From: Adiantum capillus-veneris
Lineage: Eukaryota; Streptophyta; Polypodiopsida; Polypodiales; Pteridaceae
Assembly: GCA_014529385.2 (NCBI GenBank)
Contig: CM043963.1
Coordinates: 111,252,912-111,316,911, forward strand
DNA length: 64,000 nucleotides
Direction of reading: 5' to 3'
Numbering within the stretch: the first letter of the stretch is position 1; each line of letters starts with the position of its first letter. The notes under the pieces were generated by a model, which worked only from the letters and a program-made list of their open reading frames with translations, ran no database searches and was not told the origin of the DNA. Positions 43,578 to 52,700 of the stretch are shown here, one piece after another. A program made the translations under genes and the position numbers.

Positions 43578-44669
43578 TCATGCCTCCACCAAGTAGATGA
43601 GGTAGGCTAGGTATTTGTTCAGCCAACCTTTCCTCCATCTAGGTTGTGAATCTACTATCTTCTTTGATTGTTCCTCCTTTGTGATGTCGCCTTCGTAAAG
43701 AGCGACATACTGCTCCTCCTCTATTCTCTTTTTCGTCTTTAGCACTTCAAATTTCATCAAAGGGAAAGGTAGGCTGGGTTGCATCCACTGTTCATGGAGC
43801 ACTTTTGTGTCTAGTCCCTGAAGTCTAATGGAGATTAGGAGTCTCCTCTCCCATTCCATTTCCGCCTTGGCACTCTCCTCTGCTGACTTTTCTATTTGGT
43901 CATGGAGCCTTTGTTCTTCTTCTTCAGAGATTCTTGAAGTCGAGGCCACCTCTTGAGCTGGGGCTGGATCTTCAATTGTGGTTGCCTCTCCAGTTTCTGG
44001 TAGCTCTATGGCTGCTCCACCTGATTCTTCTTGTGGTGTCTCTGTCTCTCTTCTTTGTTGCTCTTGTAGATCTTGGAGCTGTTTGCGGAGGGCCTCATTC
44101 TCTATCCGTAGTGTTTGATTTTCTAATGTGAGCCTCTCCTCTGCGGCCAATGATCCCTCCGCAATGTGCAACCTTTGCACTTGCTCTAATCTCAGCTCTC
44201 TTTGTAAGCTTCGGACCTGGTCTTCCAAAGCTGGTATGATAGCTCCCTCTTGTTCCGTTCCTGCTCTGCTAGCTCTAGGGATAGTCCTGAGTCTAGTGAT
44301 TGTTCTTTCTTGGAGCTTGACTCTCTCCCTTAGCTCAATGAGCTCATCCTTGGCCGCCTCCAACTCATCCTCTATCCGCTCCCTTGCTTCATGTGCACTT
44401 GTTACTTCTCTTGAAGCCTCGGCTAGCTGGAGTATCAAGCCGTCTCTCTCGTTTTCCACGTCATAGAGTGATGCTTTATGACTTTCAGATTCAGTCATAG
44501 CATTCTCTAATTTTCTCTGCAACTCCGCTTCCCTTTGTTTGGCTGTCTCAATCTCTACTTCCTTTGCCTTGGACCTTTCTTTTATCTTGCTGAGCAGTTC
44601 ATGCACCATGTGCATGTCTTTTTCATCATCATTTGTCAACTCTAAAGCTCTTTCCGCCACCACCTCCAC
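43578..44669 (-). CDS. Element E second block: coiled-coil protein (363 codons), unknown
   Basis: Residues from about 15 to 215 form a strongly predicted-looking heptad pattern rich in Glu, Lys, Leu and Arg (for example AEERLTLENQTLRIENEALR). Another charged helical region (EEEEQRLHDQIEKSAEESAK) follows, and then a folded-looking tail. There is no signal peptide or membrane segment. It lies where env-like or accessory ORFs occur in other plant gypsy elements. Function is unknown; self-assembly or a structural role would suit a long coiled coil, which is an inference. Confidence 0.6.
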   Translation of the reverse strand: MEVVAERALELTNDDEKDMHMVHELLSKIKERSKAKEVEIETAKQREAELQRKLENAMTESESHKASLYDVENERDGLILQLAEASREVTSAHEARERIEDELEAAKDELIELRERVKLQERTITRLRTIPRASRAGTEQEGAIIPALEDQVRSLQRELRLEQVQRLHIAEGSLAAEERLTLENQTLRIENEALRKQLQDLQEQQRRETETPQEESGGAAIELPETGEATTIEDPAPAQEVASTSRISEEEEQRLHDQIEKSAEESAKAEMEWERRLLISIRLQGLDTKVLHEQWMQPSLPFPLMKFEVLKTKKRIEEEQYVALYEGDITKEEQSKKIVDSQPRWRKGWLNKYLAYLIYLVEA

Positions 44670-44683
44670 TGGCTTTGGCTCTT

Positions 44684-45097
44684 CTAGTACTTTCGGTTCG
44701 TCCAGTTTCTCTTCACTTTCTTTTTTACTCTTTGTTTTTTCCTCCGTTCATCTTGTTTTTGTAGGGTGATCCCATAAACTGCCTCAAGGGCCTCTTCTTC
44801 GGTGTATCCTATCTCTACCAGATCCTCATAATCATTTCTCTTTTGCTGAACGGGATCTATCTTCTTTTCTTTGGTCTCGGCCTCTGGCTTTTCCAAATCA
44901 TCTGTGTCCACCTCTACTGTGGTCTCCTCCACAATTTTTTTCGTCTTCTTAGGGCTTGGTACATCAGTCATAGAGGGATATCTGTCCTCAGCTCCCTTGG
45001 CTTTCCCTTTGTCGGCTTGCCCATCTTTCTCTTGAGGCTTAGTAGACTCATCTACTTTCCTTTTCCCCTTGTCGTCTTTTTTCAGCTCAGCTTTTAA
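44684..45097 (-). CDS. Element E second block: acidic/basic linker frame (95 codons plus upstream)
   Basis: In frame with the 402-codon frame but separated by one TAA. It encodes a charged stretch (MTDVPSPKKTKKIVEETTVE, then VQQKRNDYEDLVEIGYTEEE) ending in a Lys/Arg-rich tail, and then shifts frame into the coiled-coil ORF. It probably links the two in an ancestral single protein. Confidence 0.45.
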   Translation of the reverse strand, partial: LKAELKKDDKGKRKVDESTKPQEKDGQADKGKAKGAEDRYPSMTDVPSPKKTKKIVEETTVEVDTDDLEKPEAETKEKKIDPVQQKRNDYEDLVEIGYTEEEALEAVYGITLQKQDERRKKQRVKKKVKRNWTNRKY

Positions 45098-46306
45098 TTA
45101 TTGTACCTCCTCTTCAGTGTATGGCTCGACAGGTTGCTGCTCCAGAATAACCTTTGACTCCTCATAAGCTTTAATATATTGATCGTATTGATCAATATGT
45201 GGCCTGGTTGAGCTAGTTCCGACTTTAGTGGGGTCTGGCACCCACTTTTCTTCAAAGTCACCCTTTAGAGCTCTTTCCGCTCTAAACTGCTCCACTAGTC
45301 TTTCCATTCTTGCCGCTTTCTGACTTTCGGTTTGCTTGGGAGCAACCTTCTTCTTTAATTTCTTCTTAAGCGGCTCGTCCACATCCTCTGCAGGTTCTGA
45401 AACTACTTCTAGTTTCCGGCGTGCTCTTGTGGATGCCCTCTTGGATACTTCGGGCTGTTCTTCCTCCTCGTCGGCTTCTCTAAGCCACTCATTCTGGGAG
45501 GGAACCTTTGGCCATTGATCTCTAGCTCCAATAGCTTCATAAGCTATTCTTGTCAGAATTTTCGCTCCTCCTATGTACTTTGGCTTCTCGTTGTGCATGG
45601 CAATTACTTGCTCGTGGATGTGTTGGGCGTAATTCACCTCTTTTGGCATATTGCTTTTTAATGCCCATGTGATGGTGGTCGCAATGGCATGGGGTGGTGT
45701 CGTATACTTTTGCGGTCTTTTACTGAAAACATGAAGAAATTGGTTGTACAGTCGGCAAAGGGTTGCCGCTCTTGGGTCCGCCATATCTCCATAGGTTGCA
45801 TTTTGCTTCTTGGGCCCATAGACCTCTATGGCCTCCCTTCTTTCCCTGACCGAGCTCCCTTTGTTGTGCAGCTTCAATGCGTCTGCAATGAGCTGTGGAG
45901 TGATCTGTACTTCTACTTTCTCTCCATCCATGGCTGTCAATGTGGCTTTTCCATCCTTCTGAATGGATGTTGCCAGCTCGTACACTCTTCTTGTATCCAC
46001 ACCTGATGGTCTCGAGGTGAAGAAACTGTGCAAGTCTGCCCTTTCCAGGTACCTGCTGATGTCTTCTGACCTGCTATAATCTACCAATTCCTGTGGGATC
46101 ATCGGTACATCCACCGCTTGCCCTTGAGAATCTCTGAAAGTCCCCTGGTAGATCTTTATTCCCTCTTTCTCCAATACTGCTTCCTCCACCCAAGTTTTGG
46201 TTGGCTTGAGGGTTTCTGCTGGAATGTCAAAAGGTTCCGCTTCTGCAAGAGCATCTTTGATTGTCGGTCTCTTTCTCTTCGTTGCCGATGACTTGGCGGA
46301 ATCCAT
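45098..46306 (-). CDS. Element E second block: 402-codon protein, unknown
   Basis: Begins ATG at 46306 (MDSAKSSATKRKRPTIKDAL). A globular middle spans about residues 40-270 (TFRDSQGQAVDVPMIPQELV; VEVQITPQLIADALKLHN; MADPRAATLCRLYNQFLHVF), followed by a charged tail with KKKLKKKVAPKQ. The basic start and tail could be nuclear localisation signals. The VEVQITPQLIADALKL segment loosely recalls the 'putative plant transposon protein' region of other large plant gypsy elements, but this is unproven. It is preceded by five palindromes, the nearest 166 bp upstream. Confidence 0.6.
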   Translation of the reverse strand: MDSAKSSATKRKRPTIKDALAEAEPFDIPAETLKPTKTWVEEAVLEKEGIKIYQGTFRDSQGQAVDVPMIPQELVDYSRSEDISRYLERADLHSFFTSRPSGVDTRRVYELATSIQKDGKATLTAMDGEKVEVQITPQLIADALKLHNKGSSVRERREAIEVYGPKKQNATYGDMADPRAATLCRLYNQFLHVFSKRPQKYTTPPHAIATTITWALKSNMPKEVNYAQHIHEQVIAMHNEKPKYIGGAKILTRIAYEAIGARDQWPKVPSQNEWLREADEEEEQPEVSKRASTRARRKLEVVSEPAEDVDEPLKKKLKKKVAPKQTESQKAARMERLVEQFRAERALKGDFEEKWVPDPTKVGTSSTRPHIDQYDQYIKAYEESKVILEQQPVEPYTEEEVQ

Positions 46307-46472
46307 GGATCCTGTAACTCCAATTTCAGAAGTTAGCGTCTTTTTAGTACTGAAAGCCGAAGTGAAGCTTTTAACTATCCAAATGACTTGAAAATTGAAA
46401 CATGAGCTATTCAGGGCCTAAGGATGCAAGGTAGGTGAAAAAATATGCAAAATGGGCTCAAAATCATGCTGG

Positions 46473-46496
46473 AGACATTATACGCGTATGATGTCT
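46473..46496. promoter_or_regulatory. 24-bp palindrome copy 1
   Basis: One mismatch from the perfect palindrome (T for C in the left arm). It lies 166 bp upstream of the 402-codon frame. Confidence 0.85.
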
Positions 46497-46750
46497 TTTG
46501 TGTCAAAATGACTTCATATTGGTTTTGCTTGTAGCTGATAGTGTATACATGAGTATCATATGCTTGGATTTGAGTTTGGATCCCATTTGGTCAAGTTTTG
46601 GCTAGTTTAGTCCAGTTCCAGCTCTTGGCAAAATTTTGAAAGGGATTTGGATTTTATGATCCAAATTGGATAAAACTTGGTGGTTCACTTTCAAATAGCA
46701 TGTAGATCACTTCTGTTTGGTGGTTGAAGCCCTAAGGTGCCAAAATCACA

Positions 46751-46774
46751 TATCATTATACGCGTATGATGTCT
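46751..46774. promoter_or_regulatory. 24-bp palindrome copy 2
   Basis: Weakened left arm; the core TATACGCGTATGATGTCT is kept. Confidence 0.75.
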
Positions 46775-46885
46775 TTTAGTGTATTTTTGGATCAAATTTC
46801 TCTATAAGCTTGGATTTGGCTTTACATAGGCTTATTCAGTGGATTTATGAAGTTTGGATAGATTTTGGGCTAAAAATGGCTCTGG

Positions 46886-46909
46886 AAACATCATACGCGT
46901 ATGATGTCT
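46886..46909. promoter_or_regulatory. 24-bp palindrome copy 3
   Basis: One mismatch in the outer left arm. The TTTCATCAATTT sequence that follows is shared with the leader copy at 59153. Confidence 0.85.
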
Positions 46910-47170
46910 TTTTCATCAATTTTGCATGGGATTGGTTCTGTGGACTCCCCATGTACTAGTGAAGGACTGTTTCTACTCAAATCTTGGTTTGGACTTGAGT
47001 ATGTTGGATTTGGGCCAAAAATAGGCTTTAGGTGAAGGATTTTCCCTCAATTGGGCTAATGGGGTGATCCTCTTGACCAAATGGTTCCAAATTTCATATG
47101 TAGCATGTATTAGAGATATATAATGGATGTATGATGACAAATGAGCAATTTTGGCTCTGTAAGTGCAAAT

Positions 47171-47194
47171 AGACATCATACGCGTATGATGTCT
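47171..47194. promoter_or_regulatory. 24-bp palindrome copy 4
   Basis: Perfect 24-bp palindrome, followed by TTTTGTGTCAAAATG as at 46473. Confidence 0.92.
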
Positions 47195-47454
47195 TTTGTG
47201 TCAAAATGGTGCTTTTTGGTTCCAGATACCTTGTAGATGTGTTAATCAACAATCCTACAAAGTTTCAATGAGTTTGGAGTTATTTTGACAAAATTAGGAC
47301 CAAAAATCAATTTTATGGCCTACTTTGCGTCTTTTTGGTTTTCCTTGGGTTTTCTAACTCCAATTCTCATGATACTTGGTTCATAGGATGTGATTAACAT
47401 GTGGAATGAGGCTATGCACTCAAATGTTGAAATGGATGTGAAATTCATGCTGTG

Positions 47455-47478
47455 AGACATCATACGCGTATGATGTCT
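47455..47478. promoter_or_regulatory. 24-bp palindrome copy 5
   Basis: Perfect 24-bp palindrome. Confidence 0.92.
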
Positions 47479-47490
47479 TTTCTTGAAATG

Positions 47491-49290
47491 TTGGTCTTTT
47501 TGTGCAAAGAATGCTTTGTGCTAGTACCCTAAGCCCTGCTAACTAGTTTTCAACTTAAAAAGTCATCAGTTTAGCTAAAAAGCCCCCTTATAGGCATTTC
47601 AGTCTTCGAAGTCGTCTTTTTGCCTTGGAGTTGAATTTCTTCAACTTTTCTTCTCAAGAGTTGCATTTCCAGCTCATTGGATATGTTGTGAAGCCATCTA
47701 TTTGGTTGAACTTGACTTTGGCTCCCCGTTCTCCATCTTTCTCCTTTTGGTTGCCCGAAAGCGTCTTTTTCACCATCGGTAAGTGAATCAGCTTTCTTTT
47801 GGGTTTTGCTTGCAAACATAAGTCATCCATGTATATTTGAAGCTGCTTGTGAAGTTTCATTTCATTCGGTCGTCAATTTCAGCCGTTATGCCAAAATGAC
47901 GCTTTGTGTGTCTGTCGTCGAATCGGTTGTTTTGACCCACTTTTGGTGGTCCAAACCTGGAGATACTCCATGGTTGCATTGCCCTCGATGTTGTTAAGCT
48001 TCCTAAGAAGTTTTGTGTGGTTTCGACAACTTTTTCCTGTTTGCCTCTTGCAGGCTCTGTTGACCTAGGGTTTTTCCAGTCGTTCTTTCTCGAGCTTTGA
48101 GTGTTAGAAACCCATCTTCTATACTAGGGTAACCCACCTATAAGTTCTTGCAAGGTTTGGTTAGGCGGTTGTGCCACTATCTAGCATTCTACCGCATTCC
48201 CCGTCTGCTCTTGTTTCCTGGTTTTGGTCAGTTTTCGCGACAAAAGTTAATGATAAGCATCAAAAGCTTATGGCAACGAGTCTACCTCTCATGTCTGGTG
48301 TCCTCTGAGCTCTCATAGCATTCGTAGAAGGCTGTAGAAGGTTGGATGCTCCTGTGTGCTCTTTGCTCTCTCCAAGAAGGTAATAGTGGAAATTAGCTTG
48401 AAAGTGATGTGAAAAATACTTAACTTCGGACTTCCCGGATCACTTGTTACCAAATTTGACATGTGCTCCTATCTCATCGTGAAATGCACTTTAGGATTTG
48501 AAATTTCTCAATTTGGACTCCATTTGACCTGTTTCTGAGAAATCTGTCCACTTTGCCAAAATTCTGTCATTTCGGGCTTTCCGCAACTTTTCCCGAATTG
48601 TACTCAATTTTTACCATGGGTTGCCCTTGTCATTAGGATGATCACCATCTATTCTTTTCTTTTTTCTGATCTCGTTTCACCTGCTTTTTTATTTTTCTTT
48701 TACTTTTATCAAGAAAATCATAAAAAATAAAGGAAAATAGCAAATTGAAGCCAAAAAATTCCAAACATACATAATAAATAGCTGGTAACTCTGTGTATAT
48801 GAATATACACTTATTTGTGATTTTTGAACTTGGATTACCACTTTTTAGCTCCAAAAACACTCTTATTTAGTGATATTTACACGTCTAGAGACCCAAATTC
48901 ATCATTTGATCTCTTCTTGTTGCAAAACAAGGTATATAAGGGCATAAATATTATCAATATCCGCAATCAAACATAAAAATTGCGAAATCATGTAAGACAC
49001 TGCCCTTGTAATATAATTTTTGTTTTTCTTTGTTTTTATCGCTTGTAGCTGCTTTGTAGCTCTTGTATACCTGTATACCTCCCCCCCTCCTAGTCTGAGT
49101 CCTCCCGGACGACTATGAAGTGTCCGTGGGCGAAGCATTGTAGTTGTTTTGGTCATAAGTTCCCAATGCAATTGTAGAGCGATGAAACAACAGTCTTTCC
49201 AATAAAGCTGCTCTTTGTTTGATTGAAGGGTTGGTGGTCGGGTTTTGGGTTGGTTTTGGCACTTCGGTAGTAGAATCAATAGATGGATTC
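47491..49290 (-). other. Element E spacer between pol tail and palindrome array
   Basis: About 1.8 kb with no long frame. It contains a 23-nt stretch (47816-47838) identical to the RT catalytic YMDD-coding segment at 52860-52882, which suggests a copied filler. Otherwise nothing was recognised. Confidence 0.5.
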
Positions 49291-49745
49291 TTCTTTACCT
49301 AGTTGTTCTTTTTCACAATCCAAATCTGCTTCCGCTTCGCTTGTGCTTGCCACAAACTCTTTGCGACCCAAACGTGCTTTGTTCTTTGTGTTGATTTCCT
49401 CGCCTTGAAATACCTAGGAGTTTCCGTGGATTGTACTGAAGGGAGTTCCTATTTACAAATCCTTGGGATCCAAATTTGCTTGCTATAGCTTTGTGCCATC
49501 ATGAACTTCTTTGGAATCCAGATCTGTTTCACTCTCCTTGATTGTCTGGAATCACTCTGTTGTCTGGTATTGAAGAATCTGTTTTCCACCTTTGTGTTCT
49601 CTGGCACAACCTTTTTTGGTCTCCATACCAACTTTGACTCCGTTTTTTCCCAAGGTTGAGGTGTTATATTATTGCTTGTCTTCCTTATCCAATGTTGAGA
49701 GTTCCTCATCGAAGAGCAATCCAGTTGTATAGAAACTTTTGGTTG
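49291..49745 (-). CDS. Post-pol in-frame extension with W-x-P-K repeats
   Basis: Continues in the pol frame after a single TGA at 49746-49748. Four diverged units are visible: LVWRPKKV, QIWIPKKF, QIWIPRIC and, beyond a stop, QIWIVKKN. Repeats of this W[IV]PK type are found in some plant retroelement gag and pol tails. It may be translated only by readthrough or may be an eroded pol tail. Confidence 0.45.
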
Positions 49746-52700
49746 TCATTTCTTCTTCTTTTTCTCTGGTTGTTGTTTACCTTTGTTCTTGGATTCTTCC
49801 TTTGGAGTTGGCTCTGCTCCTTTGGTGAACTTAACTGATTGACTTTCACCTTCGTATTTGATAAGCACTGATTTAGAACTCCAGTCAATCATTGCATTGT
49901 ATTGCTTCTGCCATGGTTGTCCTAGCAATAATGGATGTTGTGTAGCTTGGTCTTCAACCACGTAAAACATATGAGGATACACATACTGGTTAATCTGTAT
50001 ATGTAAAACTGTGCATCCGACAGTTTTGATTGAATTCTCAGAGTAACTCTTTAACTCTTGCTTGGCAGTTTGTAATTTAGTGTCATTTGTTAATTGTCTG
50101 TACAAACTGAGTGAAAGTAGGTTAGTTTGAGCTCCTGAATCCAATAGTGCTCTCGCTTTGATTTGGTTGGTTCCTACTTTGCATTCAATGATGGGTTCTT
50201 CTTTGTCATTATCCATTTCTGTTATACTGACTGCGTTTATTCGTATTGCTCCTTCATTGCGCTGTTTCTGACGTAGTAGTCTTCTTTTCTCCATTCTTTC
50301 CTTCGCCTCGGCTTGTGCTTCCTCCACAATCTTTTTCTTTTTCTGGACACGCAGCTTTTCTTGATGTATTTTGAGAAGCATGTCTTGGGTTAGCGGCAAA
50401 AGATACTTTTTCACTCTGCATCCACTAATCCAATTGGGCATTTCTTCTCCGTCTAATGTAGCAAGCTTGACGGCTCCACTTGGTGATAGATCTTTAATCA
50501 CAAGAGGTCCCATCCCTCGCTTTTTAAGCTTCTTAGCATGCTGTTTCAGAGTGTAAACTAGGACATAGTCCCCAACCTTAAACTCTTTAGTCCGCACATG
50601 CTTATCAAAAAATTCCTTTTGTCGCCTTTTTTGAGCGTAGATAGAAGCTACTGCTTTTAGGCGAAGCTCGTCTAGCTTTTCCAGGTCATCTATTCTATCA
50701 GAAAGCTCGTGCCCTGTCCACTCTAGATCCTTAGCCACCCTTAAGGTTGAAATCAAGAATTCTATTGGTAAGATAGCATTTAGCCCAAAAACCATGTTAT
50801 ATGGGGTCGTTCCTATTGATGTTTTATATGCTATCCTATATGCCCATAATGTTGAATGCAACTTCTGGTCCCAGTCAGTTCTCGACTCAGATACAATCTT
50901 CGTAAGGACCGTGCATATGGTTTTGTTTGTTGCTTCAGCTTGTCCGTTTGCTTGTGGATGATAAGGGGCTGATTTCCTATGGATTACCATGAATTCATCT
51001 AGAAGGATCTCTATCACTTCATTTATAAAATGTGTGCCGCGATCACTCACAATTTCTATTGGCAATCCATATCGTACAAAGACGTATTCATATAGAAATT
51101 GTGCCGTGGTCCTGGCATCTGCTTTTTGAGTTGCCTTTGCTTCAACCCACTTTGTTAGATAGTCTGTAGCCACAACGATGTATTGTGCATGAGTCTTATA
51201 TGCAGGAGGTGAAATGGGTCCGACATAATCAATCCCCCATTTTGCAAAAGCTCTTGCCCCCATCATTGGTCTAAGCGGCGTATCATCTCTTTTTAGTGGT
51301 ACTTTGGTCCGCTGACAGTCATCACACCATTTAGCGTATTCCTCAGCGTCCATATGTAATGTTGGCCACCATATTCCTGCGGCTAAGACAAGTTTTGATG
51401 TCTTATCACCTGAGAAATGGCCTCCACCTACTCCTCCATGAGCTTGCTCTAGGATTATCATATACTCAGACTCTGATGCGCAAATCCTAAGCTGGTTGTC
51501 TTTACCTCTCTTATAGAGTTGATTTCCTATTAAAGCGTAATCTCTAGCTTTTGTCTCTACAGATTTCTGACGAGCTTTTGACGTTCCTTCTGGGAAAGTT
51601 CTATTTGTGAGATATTCAACAATATACTGACTCCATTCCGGAGCTATCATTATCTGATATAATGTCGAATACTCTGCTGGCGGTTTTGATGAACATACAA
51701 TACATACAGTGACATATTCATGTACACTTTCTTTCATTCCTGGCCAATAGACTCCCAATTGTAACAAATTCCTATATGTGTTCCTTCTTGAACAATGAAA
51801 TGCACATTCCTGAACATGTGCTTCGCGCAGATATATATTATATTCCTCGGAATTGATGCATAGTCGTAAAACATGATCATTTCCCAATTGATATAACCTT
51901 CCTGCAACCAATTGAAGATTCTTGGATTGCTGAATAGCAATATGTTTCTGGTTGTATTCTCTTCTATCAAACTCTCCTCCATAGGTTAATAAGCTAACGA
52001 CATTTTGAGACCACTTCGGTATCATTTCTATGTTGAACAAGTACGCATCTGGCATGTCGTCATCTACTCCTATAGGGTCTTCTCCATTCGTCAATCGCGA
52101 AAGATGATCAGCTCTAAGATGTGTTTTTCCTTTCTTTACTACTACCGTGAAGTCGAATTCCAGTAAGATAATGAACCATCTCACTATTCTCCCGGTACTG
52201 CATGGTTTATTCACTAGGTAGAGCAAGGCTTGGTGATCCGTAAAAAACACAAACTTGTTGGCTAGAAGATAATGCCGAAATTTCTTCACAGCATATATCA
52301 TTCCTAATTCTTCTCGCTCTGTTGTGGTGTAATTCTTCTTTGCATTGTTGAGCTGTCGACTGGCGTAACAGATAGGAAAATCCATATTTCCTCCTTCTGG
52401 CTGAGCCAGAATGCATCCTATTGCATATGCCGAAGCATCTATATGCACATGGAATGTCTTCTCCCAATCTAGTGATTTCAAGACTGGAGAAGTAATGAGT
52501 GCCTCTTTCAATTTCTTGAATGATTCCTCACACTCCTCTGTCCATTTAAAGTTCACTATTAGCCTGTAAAGTGGTTGGCCTATTATAGCGTACATGTAAA
52601 TAAATCGTCTATAATATCCGCAATGTCCCATAAAGCTCTGTACTTGTTTCGCATTGGTTGGTCTAGTCATATCCACTATAACTTTTATCTTCTCTAAATC

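Larger units (their letters stand above)
46307..47490 (-). promoter_or_regulatory. Spacer palindrome array upstream of second coding block
   Basis: About 1.2 kb without coding features, carrying five spaced copies of a 24-bp palindrome (half AGACATCATACG plus its reverse complement). The same motif occurs four times in the element's 5' leader. The position just upstream of an ORF block suggests a promoter or another control region for a second transcript, by inference. Confidence 0.7.

Noticed and set aside
44128-44466. Plus-strand frame of 112 codons opposite the coiled-coil gene
   Set aside because: Shadow of the minus-strand coiled-coil ORF. The Ser/Leu-rich composition is typical for the antisense of Glu/Arg-rich coding.
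46473-47478. CRISPR-like array
   Set aside because: The motif is palindromic and unevenly spaced (about 112-285 bp), with non-uniform spacers in a eukaryotic retrotransposon. No cas genes are present.
47654-47860. Small minus-strand frame containing IYMDDLC
   Set aside because: The YMDD-like motif comes from a 23-nt copy of the RT site; the flanks are not RT. Not a second RT gene.
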